Shown piece after piece: positions 1 to 6,290 of a stretch of DNA of 17,500 nucleotides (positions within the stretch are counted from its first letter, which is position 1; the number at the start of each line of letters is the position of its first letter). The DNA lies in contig DSDX01000252.1 of assembly GCA_011048485.1 (NCBI GenBank), positions 1-17,500 on the forward strand, written 5' to 3'. Under the pieces are notes generated by a model. That model was not told where the DNA came from and searched no databases. It worked only from the letters and a program-made list of their open reading frames with translations. The translations under genes and the position numbers were made by a program. The stretch is from Candidatus Aminicenantota bacterium (GTDB lineage: Bacteria; Acidobacteriota; Aminicenantia; Aminicenantales; Saccharicenantaceae).

Positions 1-82
1 ACGGCGCGTCTTGAGCCGCTTTCAGGGCAGGCTGAAACAGGGAGAACCAAAGTCCCAAGATCAGGGTGATCGTTCTTTTCAT
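1..82 (-). CDS. N-terminus of an exported protein (partial, runs off left edge)
   Basis: Reading the minus strand from an ATG at 82-80 gives 27 codons before the window ends. The peptide starts MKRTITLILGLWFSLFQP and continues ALKAAQDAP. It has a basic start (K2, R3), a hydrophobic core of about 14 residues and an A-x-A-like region (ALKA/A) that would suit signal peptidase I, so it looks like a Sec signal peptide. A good ribosome site, GGAGG at 94-90, sits seven bases upstream and fixes the start. A promoter-like pair lies further upstream at 131-160. The mature protein is outside the window, so its function cannot be stated; a periplasmic or secreted protein is the only supported inference. 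The reading frame was found by eye and is too short for usual ORF cut-offs. Confidence 0.7.
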   Translation of the reverse strand, partial: MKRTITLILGLWFSLFQPALKAAQDAP

Positions 83-130
83 CGACGTTCCTCCAGAGGT
101 GATCAAGCGGGATGCTCGCGGCCACGTCGA

Positions 131-160
131 AAGATATCGCCCTCAGGGCCGGTCGGTCAA
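131..160 (-). promoter_or_regulatory. Candidate sigma70 promoter for the exported protein
   Basis: On the minus strand TTGACC (160-155, five of six against TTGACA) is followed after 18 bases by TATCTT (136-131, four of six against TATAAT). Transcription would begin near 124, giving a leader of about 40 bases that contains the GGAGG ribosome site. Spacing and position are right, but the -10 is mediocre. Confidence 0.35.
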
Positions 161-623
161 GTGCGCGCGACGAAAACGGAGGTCTGGGAAGGACGCCAAC
201 ATGGCTGGCGCGCAGGCGAATCCTTAAAGGCCTGATATTAAACAAGATAAGCGACGATAGATATTCTATATAATTGATAATAAATAGCTTAAAATGAATG
301 TTTGAACTAAGGACCAATGGGAGTGCGCAGCACGATAAACAGCAGGGGAGTGGCGGATGTTGAAAAGTCAAGCTCCTGGGGACGCGGACGCGCTGGTCGA
401 TTCCAGGATCACCGGCTAGTCGCCGAAAATGCCTGACCTTGTGGCGAAAATAGGTGCTTAGGCGGACGATTGAGGACATGTGAGTGTCGATCAGCTTCGA
501 GAGCCTGCCCTGGGCGTTTCGAAAATAATCAGATCGTCCAGGCCAGGGATGGTCATTCAGAAGGACGTCGGAGATCTCTCGATACATTGGTCTAATGAGG
601 CGGCTATGAGGTCCGGACGGGCG

Positions 624-678
624 ATTCCCACATTTGCCCTGATATTGAGCAGTCGGGATATCCACAGGATGTGGGAAT
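624..678. repeat. 10-base perfect inverted repeat with DnaA-box-like words
   Basis: ATTCCCACAT at 624-633 is repeated exactly in inverted orientation as ATGTGGGAAT at 669-678, with a 35-base interval. Between them, ATATCCACA at 658-666 differs from the classical DnaA box TTATCCACA at the first base only. The two arms each contain ATTCCCACA, six of nine to the same box. All three words fit AT(T/A)(C/T)CCACA. An AT-rich patch follows at once. It could be a DnaA-binding cluster, an operator or chance. Confidence 0.4.
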
Positions 679-812
679 TTATAATTGGAAGATAACAAAA
701 AAGATCGGGGCGCCCTGGATATTGAGTCGCATAACGTTTATTATGTCAACTAATATATCAATTGAGATTGATACCGACGGAGAGCGCTTATGGCGGTCGT
801 TGTCGGGCTCGC

Positions 813-1670
813 TCAGCCCTTGAGGGTCAGGTCCTCGTCCTTGCTCTTGAGTAATTCGATCGTTTCCTCTAGGACCTCGATGATCTCGCGCTTGGAAACG
901 GTTTGCTTCTTGAACTCCAGCCTCAGACGGAACCGATCGGTGCCTTCGGGCACGAAATTGTAGACGAAGTATCTGAGCTTCTTGGTCTTGCCCTTCATGT
1001 ACTTGGCGAGGTCGCGCGTGTCCTCCCGAGTCAAACGCCTTTCGGCGATGTCCCGGGCGAATTTGATCATATCTTCTTCGGATTTGAGCTTGGCGATCTC
1101 GACCAAGGTCGATCGGCTGAAGCCGCCGGCTTCGGCGATGATATCGCGGGCCCGCTGCGGGATACCCGCGATGGACAGGATCTCGGTTATCGTCGAGCGG
1201 GCTTTGCCGATCTTTGACGAGATCTGCTCGTGGTTGTAGCTGTGGATATCGGCCAGGGCCTTGAGCCCGTCGGCCTCCTCGAAGATGTCCAGGTCCTTGC
1301 GCTGGAGGTTTTCGATGAGCGCGATCTCCATGGCTTCGCCGTCCTCGACATCCATGTCGATGCAGGGCAGCTCTTTGAGGCCGATATTCTTGGAGGCCAT
1401 GAAGCGTCGTTCTCCGGCTATGATCTCGAATCGGCTGCCTCTCGCCCTGACGAGAATGGGCTCGAGCACGCCCTTGCTTTTGATCGAATCCTCAAGCTCT
1501 TCGATGTTGCCCAGCTCACACCGCGCCTGATGGGGGTTCGGGTCGATCTTACTGATGGGGATCATCCTGATGCGCGGCCCCAAGGACCGTGACGAGATCA
1601 GGTCCACAAAATGGCCATCGTGTTTCATCGAGATGGATGTTGGCAAGCCCGATCGCTTAGTTTTTTGCAC
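813..1670 (-). CDS. parB: ParB/Spo0J-family chromosome partition protein
   Basis: This 285-residue protein should be the CTP-dependent DNA clamp that loads at parS sites and works with ParA in chromosome segregation. Residues about 36-130 form the ParB N-terminal nuclease-like/CTPase domain, with the CTP-binding GERR motif at 86-89 and the ENLQR motif at 120-124. A helix-turn-helix lies at about 146-168. A C-terminal segment (about 230-285) with strand and helix character probably dimerises. The chosen GTG start at 1670 overlaps the end of parA by 14 bases and has GAGGAG ten bases upstream; the next ATG (residue 15, base 1628) has no ribosome site. Overlap implies translational coupling to parA. 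Base composition is more AT-rich than the genes right of 3025. The length matches the family. No canonical 16-base parS was found in the window. Confidence 0.93.
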   Translation of the reverse strand: MQKTKRSGLPTSISMKHDGHFVDLISSRSLGPRIRMIPISKIDPNPHQARCELGNIEELEDSIKSKGVLEPILVRARGSRFEIIAGERRFMASKNIGLKELPCIDMDVEDGEAMEIALIENLQRKDLDIFEEADGLKALADIHSYNHEQISSKIGKARSTITEILSIAGIPQRARDIIAEAGGFSRSTLVEIAKLKSEEDMIKFARDIAERRLTREDTRDLAKYMKGKTKKLRYFVYNFVPEGTDRFRLRLEFKKQTVSKREIIEVLEETIELLKSKDEDLTLKG

Positions 1671-2421
1671 GGCTCATCAACTCCTCGGCGACTTTACGGT
1701 ATTGTTCGGCGCCGATCGAATTTGGCGCGAACGTGAAGATCGATTCCTTATAGGCTGGGCTTTCCTCGAGCTTGACGCTCTTGGAAATATGGGTTTTGAA
1801 GACCTTGTTGCCGAAAACCCGCCGTATCCTTTGAACGACATCCCGGGCCAGGTTCGTGCGCTTGTCGAACAGGGTGATGATGACGCCCAGGACCTTGAGC
1901 TGCGGATTGGCGATCCTCTTGACCTTCTCGATGGTCTCGAGAAGATCGTCCGTTCCCTCAAGACAGAGATACGAGGACTGGATGGGAATGAGCACGAAGT
2001 TCGCCGCGACCAGGGCGTTGAGTGTGATCAACCCTAGGGTCGGCGGTGTGTCGATGAGGACGTATTGATACCGGCCTCTGATCTGTTCAAGAGCGTCCTT
2101 AAGCCTGAAGTGAGCATCGAATTCGCCGCTCAAGGCCGGTTCCAGCTTGGCCATTGATATCCGGGTTATGGCCACGTCGAGACCCGGAACGTTCGAGCGG
2201 GTGATGATCTCCTCGAATTTCTCGTTCTTGCTCATGAGCACGTCGTAGAGCGATTTGTCGTATTTCTCCGGATTGCTGACAGTGGAGATCGTGCTGTGGG
2301 CCTGAGGGTCCATGTCGACGAGAAGGACCTTCTTGCCCATCAGGGCTATCGCCGCCGCGACGTTGATGGATGTCGTGGTCTTGCCGACTCCGCCCTTTTG
2401 ATTCGTAATGGCGATGACCAA
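1657..2421 (-). CDS. parA: ParA/Soj-family partition ATPase
   Basis: This 254-residue protein is a ParA ATPase that binds the nucleoid nonspecifically in its ATP dimer form and is released by ParB, moving replicated origins apart. The deviant Walker A KGGVGKTT is at residues 9-16, with the signature lysine K9. The A-prime segment VDMDPQ has D36 and D38, and Walker B LIDTPP has D124. There is no N-terminal DNA-binding extension, so it is the short chromosomal (Soj-like) type rather than the long plasmid P1 type. The start is a TTG at 2421, because an in-frame stop lies upstream and no ATG or GTG is available. The purine-rich tract AGGAGGGAGAGAGG (2438-2425) directly precedes it. A good promoter lies at 2465-2493. 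It forms an operon with parB, which it overlaps by 14 bases. Confidence 0.94.
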   Translation of the reverse strand: MVIAITNQKGGVGKTTTSINVAAAIALMGKKVLLVDMDPQAHSTISTVSNPEKYDKSLYDVLMSKNEKFEEIITRSNVPGLDVAITRISMAKLEPALSGEFDAHFRLKDALEQIRGRYQYVLIDTPPTLGLITLNALVAANFVLIPIQSSYLCLEGTDDLLETIEKVKRIANPQLKVLGVIITLFDKRTNLARDVVQRIRRVFGNKVFKTHISKSVKLEESPAYKESIFTFAPNSIGAEQYRKVAEELMSRAKN

Positions 2422-2464
2422 GGGCCTCTCTCCCTCCTCAATAGTGCACGAAGATCATGATGTT

Positions 2465-2493
2465 CTTATAGACCAATAGCGGAGGAATTGCAA
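2465..2493 (-). promoter_or_regulatory. Candidate sigma70 promoter of parA-parB
   Basis: On the minus strand TTGCAA (2493-2488) and TATAAG (2470-2465) are separated by exactly 17 bases. They match the consensus hexamers at four and five of six positions. Transcription would begin near 2458, giving a leader of roughly 37 bases that ends in the purine-rich ribosome site before the TTG start of parA. Confidence 0.5.
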
Positions 2494-2552
2494 GAGATAT
2501 ATCCGAACATAAACCCATCATAATTAGCCGTGTACGGATCGGGTCATGACAG

Positions 2553-2572
2553 AATGTCGGCGTGCCGACATT
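2553..2572. repeat. Inverted repeat AATGTCGGC-GT-GCCGACATT
   Basis: Two perfect nine-base arms surround a two-base centre, making a 20-base operator-like site upstream of parA, about 60 bases beyond its -35. A shorter relative, CCGAC-AC-GTCGG, occurs at 2630-2641, and a further GCCGAC half-site lies nearby at about 2663. The repeated GCCGAC half-site suggests binding by a dimeric protein. Confidence 0.6.
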
Positions 2573-2582
2573 TCCTATAAAC

Positions 2583-2598
2583 TATTTGTTAACAAATA
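2583..2598. repeat. Perfect 16-base palindrome TATTTGTTAACAAATA
   Basis: The word reads identically on both strands over 16 bases. It lies 10 bases after the inverted repeat at 2553-2572. It has the length and A/T-flanked layout of a parS site but matches the classical TGTTTCACGTGAAACA at only about half the positions, so it is not a canonical parS. Its right half, TAACAAATAA, recurs exactly at 2744-2753. Confidence 0.65.
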
Positions 2599-2629
2599 AT
2601 TAGGCCATTTGGTCCGGTTTTTGGACGGG

Positions 2630-2641
2630 CCGACACGTCGG
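2630..2641. repeat. Short inverted repeat CCGAC-AC-GTCGG
   Basis: Five-base arms around a two-base centre repeat the core of the longer inverted repeat at 2553-2572 (GCCGAC half-site, same two-base spacing). Alone it would be unremarkable; as a second copy within 80 bases it supports a shared binding protein. Confidence 0.4.
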
Positions 2642-2997
2642 GGCTGAGAAAATCGCCAGCTGCCGACGAAGCAGCGTAGCATACTCGGTCCCGGTCGATA
2701 CGAATGACTGTCGTCCGTGAAAAGAAAAATGCAATATATCGAGTAACAAATAAGACCGTTTCGGTGAAGAGCGATTGACAAGAAATTCCAGATGGATCGA
2801 AATGGGAAAGGATACGAAGACTTTGCGAATTGGAGACGGAAGCATGAGTTTGTTCGGCCAGCTCCCCTTCGAGATCAACGACGCATGCGGACAAATACGA
2901 TCCGTTCCTAAGAATTCGTAAGCAGTTGATAATAAACAAATTATACTAATATCGCAAGCCATTGAAAACAAATGAATTAGAACCGGGCGAGTGCGGC

Positions 2998-3027
2998 TTG
3001 GATTGACGAACGGAATTCACGTAGAAT
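2998..3027 (+). promoter_or_regulatory. Candidate promoter close to the permease start
   Basis: TAGAAT at 3022-3027 is five of six to TATAAT. A weak TTGGAT (2998-3003) stands 18 bases upstream; the better-looking TTGACG (3003-3008) is only 13 bases away, too short for a normal sigma70 promoter. Transcription would start around 3034, almost at the ATG at 3038, so the mRNA could be leaderless. The same eight bases, TAGAATGG, stand at the same distance before glgA. Confidence 0.35.
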
Positions 3028-3037
3028 GGTAACTGAT

Positions 3038-4462
3038 ATGGACACGCCCCCGGAGCTCGAGACCGAAAAAGGGTTCCTCAGGAAACTGGGCCTGCTCGAT
3101 ACCAGCTTCCTGGTCATAGGCGCCGTCGTAGGGTCAGGTATCTTCATGACCCCGGGCATTATCGCGGCTGGCCTGCCTTCGCCGGGTTTGTTGCTCTCTG
3201 TCTGGCTCGCCGGCGGTTTGATCACGCTTTGCGGAGCGCTCACCTTCGCCGAGCTCGGGGCCATGTATCCGCGGGCCGGCGGCCAGTACGTCTATCTGCG
3301 CGAGGCTTACGGAGCCGGGGCTGCCTTTCTGTTCGGCTGGGCCTTCTTCGGCTTCGTCATGGGCGGCGGACTGGCCGCGCTGGCCGTTGCCTTCGCCGAG
3401 TTCCTGGGCTCCTTCCTTCCGGCCCTGTCGACGGGGCGCGTCCTTTTCGAAGCCAAGATCCTCGGCCTGTCCTACAGCCTTTCGAGCGGCCAGATCGTGG
3501 CCGCCCTGGCGATCTCCGGCCTCACCTTGGTCAACTCCTTCGGCATCCGTTCGGGAGCGTTGGTCCAGAATCTCCTGACCATTGTCCGTCTCGGCACGGT
3601 GGCCGGACTCGTCGGCCTCGGTCTGCTCGTAGGGACGAAGTCGGGAGGCGGGAACTTCCATCCCCTCTTCCCTCCCGGCCCCGGCTTCCCCGGGATTCTG
3701 ACGCCCATCGGCATGGCCTTGGTCGCCGTTTTCTGGACCTACGATGGGTGGTATTCCGTCAACTGCACGGCCGAGGAGGTCCGTGACCCGGGCCGGAATA
3801 TCCCGCGGGGGCTCATCCTCGGGGTTCTCTCCATAACCGTGATCTACGTTCTCGTGAACCTCGTCTATCTCCTGGCCTTGCCCCTCGAGAGCCTCCAGGG
3901 CGTCGTCCGGGTCGGAGAGCTGGCGGTTTCGGCCCTCTTCGGCGGGGCCGGGGCGACCCTCTTCTCGGCGTTGGTCATGGTCTCGATCTTCGGCTGCCTC
4001 AACGCCAATCTCCTCTTCGGGTCCCGCGTCTACTATGCCATGGCCCGGGACGGCCACTTCTTCCGGGCCATGGGGCGCCTCGGGCCAAGGAGCCGGGTTC
4101 CCAACACGGCCCTGTGGGGGCAGGCGGCCTGGTCCGGCTTCTTGTGCCTCACGGGGACCTATGAATCGCTTTACGAATATATGGTCTTCGCCCTGGTGCT
4201 TTTTTTCGCGGCGACAGGGCTGGCCGCCTTCGTCCTACGGCGCCGAGCGCCCGGACTAAACCGCCCCTACCGGATCTGGGGATTTCCCGCCGTTCCCGCC
4301 GTCTTTGTCCTGGCGTCGCTCGGCGTCTTCGCCAGCATCGTCGCCAACCAGCCGCTGAAGTCGCTGGCCGGGTTCGGGCTTCTCGTGACCGGGATCCCCG
4401 TCTATCTCGTCTGGAGAAAGGGCGGTGGTCACGTTTCCGGGGGAAAAAAGCGCTTGCCGTGA
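3038..4462 (+). CDS. APC-superfamily amino acid permease
   Basis: This roughly 474-residue integral membrane protein has about 12 hydrophobic segments. It belongs to the amino acid-polyamine-organocation superfamily of secondary transporters. The substrate-binding break in the first helix, GAVVGSGIF, is at residues 28-36. The conserved helix-8 stretch with YYAMARDG and the late NRPYRIWGFPAVP loop are also present, as in LAT/SLC7-like members. I prefer the ATG at 3038 (MDTPPELE) over an in-frame ATG at 3026. The latter overlaps a -10-like TAGAAT, and neither has a clear ribosome site. It heads an operon for corrinoid methyl transfer and is separated from the next start by 46 bases, so it probably imports the methylated substrate. 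The substrate itself cannot be read from the sequence. E. coli MmuP, the S-methylmethionine importer, is also an APC protein, which is a relevant precedent. Confidence 0.88.
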   Translation: MDTPPELETEKGFLRKLGLLDTSFLVIGAVVGSGIFMTPGIIAAGLPSPGLLLSVWLAGGLITLCGALTFAELGAMYPRAGGQYVYLREAYGAGAAFLFGWAFFGFVMGGGLAALAVAFAEFLGSFLPALSTGRVLFEAKILGLSYSLSSGQIVAALAISGLTLVNSFGIRSGALVQNLLTIVRLGTVAGLVGLGLLVGTKSGGGNFHPLFPPGPGFPGILTPIGMALVAVFWTYDGWYSVNCTAEEVRDPGRNIPRGLILGVLSITVIYVLVNLVYLLALPLESLQGVVRVGELAVSALFGGAGATLFSALVMVSIFGCLNANLLFGSRVYYAMARDGHFFRAMGRLGPRSRVPNTALWGQAAWSGFLCLTGTYESLYEYMVFALVLFFAATGLAAFVLRRRAPGLNRPYRIWGFPAVPAVFVLASLGVFASIVANQPLKSLAGFGLLVTGIPVYLVWRKGGGHVSGGKKRLP

Positions 4463-4508
4463 GCCGCTTTTCGATTATGATGGGCCCTGGGCGGACGAAC
4501 AGAGAGAC

Positions 4509-6290
4509 ATGACCGAAACATCCTTCGTGGTCGAGGTCCTCCCCGACGGGATCAAGGCCAAGGCCAAGACCGGCGAGGCCCTGGCCGATGTCCTCGTGCG
4601 CGCGGGCGTCCCCTTGAGCCTGTACTGCCGGCAGAGAGGCGTCTGCGGCAAGTGCGCCGTCCGGATCGTCAACGGCCCCCTCCCCTTCCCCGCCGCCCGG
4701 GAAGCCGCGCTCCTCGAGAAACGCGGGTTGGGGCCGGATCACCGGCTGGCCTGCCTTTACACCGTCCGGAGCGACGTCACGGTCGAGATCCTGCCCGGAT
4801 CGAGGCTCGAGAAGGTCGGCGTTCTCGAAGCCGGCCCGCCCTCGGCCGCCTACGTCGATCCGGCGGTCAAAAGGCTGTCTTTCACCAAGGATAAGCCCTC
4901 CTTGGCTTCCCCGACCGCGGTGGCCGACTCGCTCCGGGACCGGCTCAATGCCCCCGGGCTCGTCCTGAGCCTGGCCGTGCTCTCGAAGCTCGGAGGGGCG
5001 GCGCTGGGCTCTTCATCCGCACTCGCGGCCGTGGTCTATGACGACCGGGAAGTCCTCGACATCGAGCCCGAAGAACCGGACCGCGAGTTGTTCGGGTTGG
5101 CCATCGACCTCGGCACGACCACAGTGGCGGCCGAGCTCGTCGATCTGCGGACCGGGGCCATCGTCGACAGGGCCGCGGCCGTCAACGCCCAGAGCTCCTA
5201 CGGCGCCGACATCGTCTCGCGCATCACCTTCGCCTTCGAGAACCCCGACAATCTCGGGCGCCTGAGAACGGCGGCGCTCCAGCTGCTGAACGACATGATC
5301 GGGACGATGTGCCGCCGCGGCGGCGTCCCCCGGCATCGGATCTACGATGTCGTCGTCGCCGGCAACGCGGCCATGAACCACATCCTCTGCGGGGTCGCCG
5401 TGGATTCGCTGGCCTTGGCCCCGTTCCACGCCGTCTTCTCGGTCCTACCGCCGCTCGCCGCGGCCGAGGTCGGCTTCGCCCTCAACCCGCAGGCCCGTGT
5501 CTACATCGCCCCCAACGTCAAGAGCTTCGTCGGCGGGGACATCACCGCCGGGCTCGTGGGCTCGAAGTTCGCGGAGGGGCCGGGCAATGCCCTGTTCGTG
5601 GATCTCGGGACCAACGGGGAGGTCGTCCTCAAGAAGGGCGCCGAGCTCGCGGCCACATCGACCGCGGCCGGCCCGGCCTTCGAGGGCATGAACATCAGCT
5701 GCGGCATGCTCGCGGTCCCCGGGGCCATCCATAGGGCCGAATGGGACAACGGCTTCAAGTGCCGGACGGTCGACGACCTCCCGCCCCAGGGCGTGTGCGG
5801 GTCGGGGCTGATCGACATCCTCTCCGGCGCCCTGGCCCGGGGACTCCTCGGACGCGACGGCCGAATCACCGGCCCCGAAAAGCGCATCCGCTTGACCGAG
5901 CGTCTGGCCCTGACCCAACAGGATGTCCGTGACATCCAGCTGGCCGTCGGCGCGGTCCGAAGCGGGATCCGGCTGATGCTCAAGGAATTCCGCCTCGACG
6001 TCGCCGACCTTGACCGGGTCCTCGTCGCCGGGGCTTTCGGCGGCTCGCTCGACATCGCCAACGCCGCGGCCCTGGGGCTGCTGCCGGACCTGCCGGCCGG
6101 CAGGATCGTCTTCGTCGGCAACGCTTCCCTGGCCGGGGCGCGGCTGCTCCTCGTTTCCCGCCCGTCCCGGGCGGCGGCCGAGGGATTGGCGGCCAGGATC
6201 GCGCATGTGTCCCTGGCCACGCGCTCCGATTTCCAGGACGAGTTCGTCAGGGCCCTCGAATTCGACTGCTACCCCAAGAGGCCGACATGA
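4509..6290 (+). CDS. RACE-type corrinoid activation protein (2Fe-2S ferredoxin plus ASKHA/DUF4445)
   Basis: This 593-residue protein should reduce inactive Co(II) corrinoid back to Co(I) at the expense of ATP, the role shown for RACE/RamQ-like activators of corrinoid methyltransferases. An N-terminal plant-type ferredoxin domain has cysteines C40, C46, C49 and C82 (C-x5-C-x2-C-x32-C). A linker region precedes the ASKHA ATPase-fold domain, with phosphate-loop-like DLGTTTVAAEL at 200-210, DLGTNGE at 365-371, the GPAFEGMNISCGM stretch at 388-400, QGVCGSGL at 427-434 and VAGAFG at 506-511. The ATG at 4509 is chosen: an in-frame ATG at 4425 overlaps the permease, and the 28 extra residues show no ferredoxin-like character. 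The stop overlaps the next gene as ATGA. Archaeal RamA uses ferredoxin domains of another type, so this is the bacterial RACE form. Confidence 0.9.
   Translation: MTETSFVVEVLPDGIKAKAKTGEALADVLVRAGVPLSLYCRQRGVCGKCAVRIVNGPLPFPAAREAALLEKRGLGPDHRLACLYTVRSDVTVEILPGSRLEKVGVLEAGPPSAAYVDPAVKRLSFTKDKPSLASPTAVADSLRDRLNAPGLVLSLAVLSKLGGAALGSSSALAAVVYDDREVLDIEPEEPDRELFGLAIDLGTTTVAAELVDLRTGAIVDRAAAVNAQSSYGADIVSRITFAFENPDNLGRLRTAALQLLNDMIGTMCRRGGVPRHRIYDVVVAGNAAMNHILCGVAVDSLALAPFHAVFSVLPPLAAAEVGFALNPQARVYIAPNVKSFVGGDITAGLVGSKFAEGPGNALFVDLGTNGEVVLKKGAELAATSTAAGPAFEGMNISCGMLAVPGAIHRAEWDNGFKCRTVDDLPPQGVCGSGLIDILSGALARGLLGRDGRITGPEKRIRLTERLALTQQDVRDIQLAVGAVRSGIRLMLKEFRLDVADLDRVLVAGAFGGSLDIANAAALGLLPDLPAGRIVFVGNASLAGARLLLVSRPSRAAAEGLAARIAHVSLATRSDFQDEFVRALEFDCYPKRPT

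Larger units (their letters stand above)
83..812. other. AT-rich stretch without a convincing gene
   Basis: About 730 bases lie between the start of the exported protein and the end of parB. Two short open frames (11-235 and 480-695, plus strand) have no recognisable motif and no good ribosome site, so I do not call them. The stretch holds a very AT-rich patch (241-300 has 14 G/C in 60), a TATAAT word at 269-274 without a convincing -35, the inverted repeat TCCTGG/CCAGGA at 374-379 and 403-408, a DnaA-box-like cluster at 624-678, and a second AT-rich patch at about 676-770. No terminator-like hairpin with a T-run was seen after parB. Its role may be structural (origin or centromere) or simply intergenic. 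Confidence 0.6.
2422..3025. other. AT-rich divergent intergenic region with palindromes
   Basis: About 600 bases separate parA (minus) from the permease (plus). Three overlapping minus-strand open frames (2575-2781, 2589-2939, 2600-2971) cover the same bases in different frames. None has a recognisable motif or coding-like composition, so none is called. The region contains the parA promoter, the inverted repeats at 2553-2572, 2583-2598 and 2630-2641, and the word AACAAAT at 2591, 2745, 2935 and 2967. It also has a very AT-rich end (2921-2980 has 16 G/C in 60). It is a plausible home for partition sites or regulator operators. No tRNA or other structured RNA was recognised. Confidence 0.6.

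Noticed and set aside
480..695. 71-codon plus-strand open frame downstream of parB
   Set aside because: There is no ribosome site, no motif, and it runs across the inverted repeat at 624-678.
1621..1636. Half of a parS site (TGTTTCA) at the start of parB
   Set aside because: Only the left seven bases match TGTTTCACGTGAAACA; the right half does not, and the bases encode the N-terminal Met-Lys-His of parB.
1657..1670. A AAA AAC slippery heptamer just before the parA stop, suggesting programmed -1 frameshifting into parB
   Set aside because: parB lies in the +1 frame relative to parA. The -1 frame reaches a TGA after eleven more codons, so no ParA-ParB fusion would result. The A-run is an effect of the gene overlap.
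2575..2971. Three overlapping minus-strand open frames of 68-123 codons in the AT-rich gap
   Set aside because: They overlap in different frames, lack ribosome sites and recognisable motifs, and read like translated non-coding DNA rich in S, F and C.
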